Source: CG1-02-35-72 sp964564475
GTDB taxonomy: Bacteria > Bacteroidota > Bacteroidia > Flavobacteriales > Flavobacteriaceae
Length of the DNA: 16,006 nt
NCBI GenBank assembly: GCA_964564475.1
Contig: CAZMBM010000045.1
Location: 1 to 16,006 of the forward strand
Direction: 5' to 3'
The notes below the pieces were generated by a model that saw only the letters and a program-made list of their open reading frames with translations, did not search any database and was not told the DNA's origin. Below, piece by piece: positions 13,733 through 16,006 of this stretch (positions are counted from its first letter, which is position 1; each line of letters starts with the position of its first letter). Made by a program: the position numbers and the translations under genes.

Positions 13733-16006
13733 TTAGAATGTGGCTTTTAAGCTAAATCCGTATTTCTTAGCACTAGGGCCATTTAAATAATCGAAGCCTC
13801 TACCATTACCAACACCTGTACCAATCACGTTAGGGTCAAAATTTGCACCTTTAGGTATATTATAAGCGTTGTACCATAAGTTATAACCAGAAGCTGTAAA
13901 AGTAACTGAACCAAACGGGGTTTTTTCTAAGAATTTTTTAGGCAATGTATAACCTAAAGAAACTTCTTGTAATCTTAAAACAGAACCGTCATAAACTTGT
14001 AGTTCATTTGGACCGTATAAAACATTAGAGAAATAATAAGTTGAATTATTAATCTGAACGTCATTAGGTAAGCCTGTAGATTGTTGAACACCCGGTAAAA
14101 TAAAGGTATTTAAACGATCTACGGTTTCTGTAATTAATCCTCTACCTAACAAAGTGGCCACTGTTTGAGAACGAATATCTCCACCGTGCGTCCAGTTGAA
14201 TAAGAAAGAGAAATTAAAGTTTTTATAAGATACATCATTAGTGTAGTTCAAAATCCAATCCGGATTTGGGTCACCAATATTATAAGTACCAAACTCTTCA
14301 ACATAACTACCGGAGCTGTTTACTAAGAAATTTCCGTTAGCATCACGTGCAATTCTACTACCTACCATAACACCCAGGGGTTCCCCTACTTTGGCGGCAT
14401 TACCTAAATCAGAAAAACCACTAAATACAATAATGTCTGTATCTTGACCCAAGTCTGTAACAGTTGACTCATTAGCCGTAAAGTTAAAACGGGCATTCCA
14501 ACCTACAGAGTTAGCATCGTCTGCTTTAAAAATATCAACACCTAAATCAACTTCAATACCTTCTCCTTTAATTTCACCGATATTTGTTTGTGTTGTTATA
14601 AATCCTCTTGCTGGATCCACAGGTCTGTCCACAATTAAATCTGTAGTTGTACGTTTATAGGCAGATACTTCTAAAGTAACGCGATTTCTAAAGAAACGCC
14701 CTTCAATACCTACTTCAAATTCTTTAACTTGCTCAGGTCTTAAATCAGGATTACCTAATAATGTACCTGTCCTGTTAGTCACAACGTTATTACCGGCATC
14801 GTCTTGGAAAGATCGTGTGTCAAGGTCTAATGTAACGGCAACGGGGTATCCTGTAGGGAAACCTGCAGAAGTACCATAACCGGCTCTTACTTTAAGGTAA
14901 TTAACGTATTTTTCACTTTTTAAACCTTCTATAGCCGCTGTAGGAATAAAGGCAACACTTGTACTTGGGTAGAACAGCGCTCTGTTAACGGTGCTTAAGT
15001 TAGACACCCAGTCATTTCTACCTGCAGCAGTCAAAAATAAATAGTTTTTATAATCCCATTGAACTTGACCAAGGGCTCCTAAAATATTTCTTTTTTGAGA
15101 ATACTGGCTAGGTGTTTGTATATTAAAGTTAAAGTGTCTTAACACACCAAATACATTTTGGCCTGAACTGTTAACACCTTGTGCGTCGAAAATTTCACTA
15201 CGTGAAGTAATACCCGCATTGAATGAAAGATTCATATCTTCATTCAACTTATAGTTACCATTAAACATAAGGGTATGATCCCAAATAGTGTTATTGTTAT
15301 CTCTGGTTTGGTAAATACCACTTTGTGTTTCGGTATTACCCCCTACACCACCTTTGTTTTGGTAGTTAACATTGCGTTCGTTGCTAATGTCTAAACCAAA
15401 TCTGTAGCTGATGTTTAAATTGTCATCAATATTATACACAGCTTGACCTGAACCAAAAACTCTGTTTACAAGTTGAGAGAATTGGGCATTATTAACTGTC
15501 CATAAAGGATGTTGGATACTGTTATTTTGACGGTAATACACACTACCACCTGTTACAGGGTTTTGATAAGGTAACCCTATTAAATCAACACTACGAGGTG
15601 TGTAAAATAAATCTCCAAATACAGAAGAACCTGTACCAAATACGCCACTACCAAAACTGGCAGCAACCGGAGGTGTCTTAAAGTCTGTACGGGCGTAATT
15701 TAAAGTACCGTTAACAGTAAACCTGTTACTTAGTATCGCACGACCACCCATACCGAAGTTTGTTCTGCGTAAGGAGTTGCCGGGTGTAAACCCTTTTTCG
15801 TCGTGATTACCGTAGTTCATATTATAGCTTATTTTTCCGTCGTTAGAAGCACCTCTAATATTGATAGAGGTATTGGCTATACTACCTGTTCTGAAGAAAT
15901 CAGGAACAGAGTTGTAAGGTTGCCATTTGTAACGGGCACCCGCAAATTCGGGGAAAGCGGCAGGAACACCTGTACCGGCAGACGCTGTAGAATAAGGATG
16001 CGGTAG
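13733..16006 (-). CDS. SusC/RagA-family TonB-dependent outer-membrane transporter (N-terminus outside window)
   Basis: The frame is open to base 16006, so only the last 757 residues are visible. The signal peptide, carboxypeptidase-like regulatory domain, TonB box and most of the plug lie beyond the edge. The visible start, with RYKWQPYNSVPDFFRTGS and NTSINIRGASNDGKISYNMN, is the plug/barrel junction region of SusC proteins. Later hallmarks are NPDLRPEQVKEFEVGIEGRF, GDPNPDWILNYTNDVSYKNF, SVLRLQEVSLGYTLPKKF and GYNLWY. It ends in the barrel-terminal strand KKYGFSLKATF, with a C-terminal Phe. A full protein of about 1000 residues is expected. An internal ATG at 15820 is not the start, because conserved barrel sequence continues upstream of it in frame. 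It is first of the visible SusC-SusD-lipoprotein A-lipoprotein B run. Confidence 0.95.
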   Translation of the reverse strand, partial: LPHPYSTASAGTGVPAAFPEFAGARYKWQPYNSVPDFFRTGSIANTSINIRGASNDGKISYNMNYGNHDEKGFTPGNSLRRTNFGMGGRAILSNRFTVNGTLNYARTDFKTPPVAASFGSGVFGTGSSVFGDLFYTPRSVDLIGLPYQNPVTGGSVYYRQNNSIQHPLWTVNNAQFSQLVNRVFGSGQAVYNIDDNLNISYRFGLDISNERNVNYQNKGGVGGNTETQSGIYQTRDNNNTIWDHTLMFNGNYKLNEDMNLSFNAGITSRSEIFDAQGVNSSGQNVFGVLRHFNFNIQTPSQYSQKRNILGALGQVQWDYKNYLFLTAAGRNDWVSNLSTVNRALFYPSTSVAFIPTAAIEGLKSEKYVNYLKVRAGYGTSAGFPTGYPVAVTLDLDTRSFQDDAGNNVVTNRTGTLLGNPDLRPEQVKEFEVGIEGRFFRNRVTLEVSAYKRTTTDLIVDRPVDPARGFITTQTNIGEIKGEGIEVDLGVDIFKADDANSVGWNARFNFTANESTVTDLGQDTDIIVFSGFSDLGNAAKVGEPLGVMVGSRIARDANGNFLVNSSGSYVEEFGTYNIGDPNPDWILNYTNDVSYKNFNFSFLFNWTHGGDIRSQTVATLLGRGLITETVDRLNTFILPGVQQSTGLPNDVQINNSTYYFSNVLYGPNELQVYDGSVLRLQEVSLGYTLPKKFLEKTPFGSVTFTASGYNLWYNAYNIPKGANFDPNVIGTGVGNGRGFDYLNGPSAKKYGFSLKATF

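Noticed and set aside
15820..15820. ATG at 15820 as the SusC start
   Set aside because: In-frame SusC sequence (YKWQPYNSVPDFF, INIRGASNDGK) continues upstream to the window edge, and no signal peptide follows this ATG.
15803..16006. Open frame on the plus strand at the right end
   Set aside because: It lies entirely opposite the conserved SusC barrel sequence, is Arg/Cys-rich and resembles no protein; it is a shadow of the real gene.
12037..16006. Starch utilisation as the function of the SusC/SusD pair
   Set aside because: SusC/SusD families serve many glycans and peptides. There is no amylase or other CAZyme and no SusR-like regulator in the window.
1..16006. CRISPR arrays, tRNA/rRNA genes, insertion sequences, phage or defence genes
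   Set aside because: Coding density is high, intergenic gaps are mostly under 75 bases (largest about 160), and no direct-repeat arrays, transposase motifs or RNA gene signatures were seen.

Overview
The window is from a member of the Bacteroidota, almost certainly a marine-type Flavobacteriaceae. The DNA is AT-rich. It carries a SusC/SusD pair, a protein with a type IX secretion (T9SS) C-terminal sorting domain, DUF5723-like and other flavobacterial envelope proteins, many lipoprotein signal peptides, and promoters of the Bacteroidota TAnnTTTG type rather than sigma70 type. I cannot name the genus. The sequence is a draft scaffold: two runs of exactly 100 N (4515-4614 and 10534-10633) interrupt two genes, so the lengths of those two products are unknown.

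Layout. (1) 1-1970, minus strand: the end of a surface-polysaccharide locus, with a GT4 glycosyltransferase 1 nt beyond the start of a Wzx-type flippase. The flippase frame breaks at a homopolymer close to the window edge. (2) 2016-5775, plus strand: a tight four-gene run of a YjjG-type HAD nucleotidase, a lipoprotein made of two tandem repeats, a DUF5723-like outer-membrane barrel (with an N gap) and a secreted protein with a Lys-rich linker. (3) 5772-8517: housekeeping genes, namely rarA (minus), a rhomboid protease (plus) and rlmB (minus). Both convergent gene ends overlap by a few bases. (4) 8567-10198, minus: a secreted aryl-sulfotransferase-like protein with a T9SS sorting tail. (5) 10300-16006, minus: a SusC (start beyond the window), SusD, lipoprotein A, lipoprotein B run, closed by a strong intrinsic terminator at 10300-10336.

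How the genes work together. SusC and SusD form the TonB-dependent outer-membrane uptake pair. The two following lipoproteins sit where SusE/SusF-type surface binding proteins normally sit. They share an almost identical mature N-terminus and then diverge, which suggests a duplicated anchoring or docking domain carrying different binding modules. No glycoside hydrolase, polysaccharide lyase, sulfatase or regulator is visible, so the substrate is open. The tandem-repeat lipoprotein, barrel and Lys-rich protein look like a second, separate envelope module of unknown function. These two lipoprotein-centred modules are the least described parts of the window. There are no tRNA or rRNA genes, CRISPR arrays, insertion sequences or phage genes, and no stretch over 300 bases lacks a gene.
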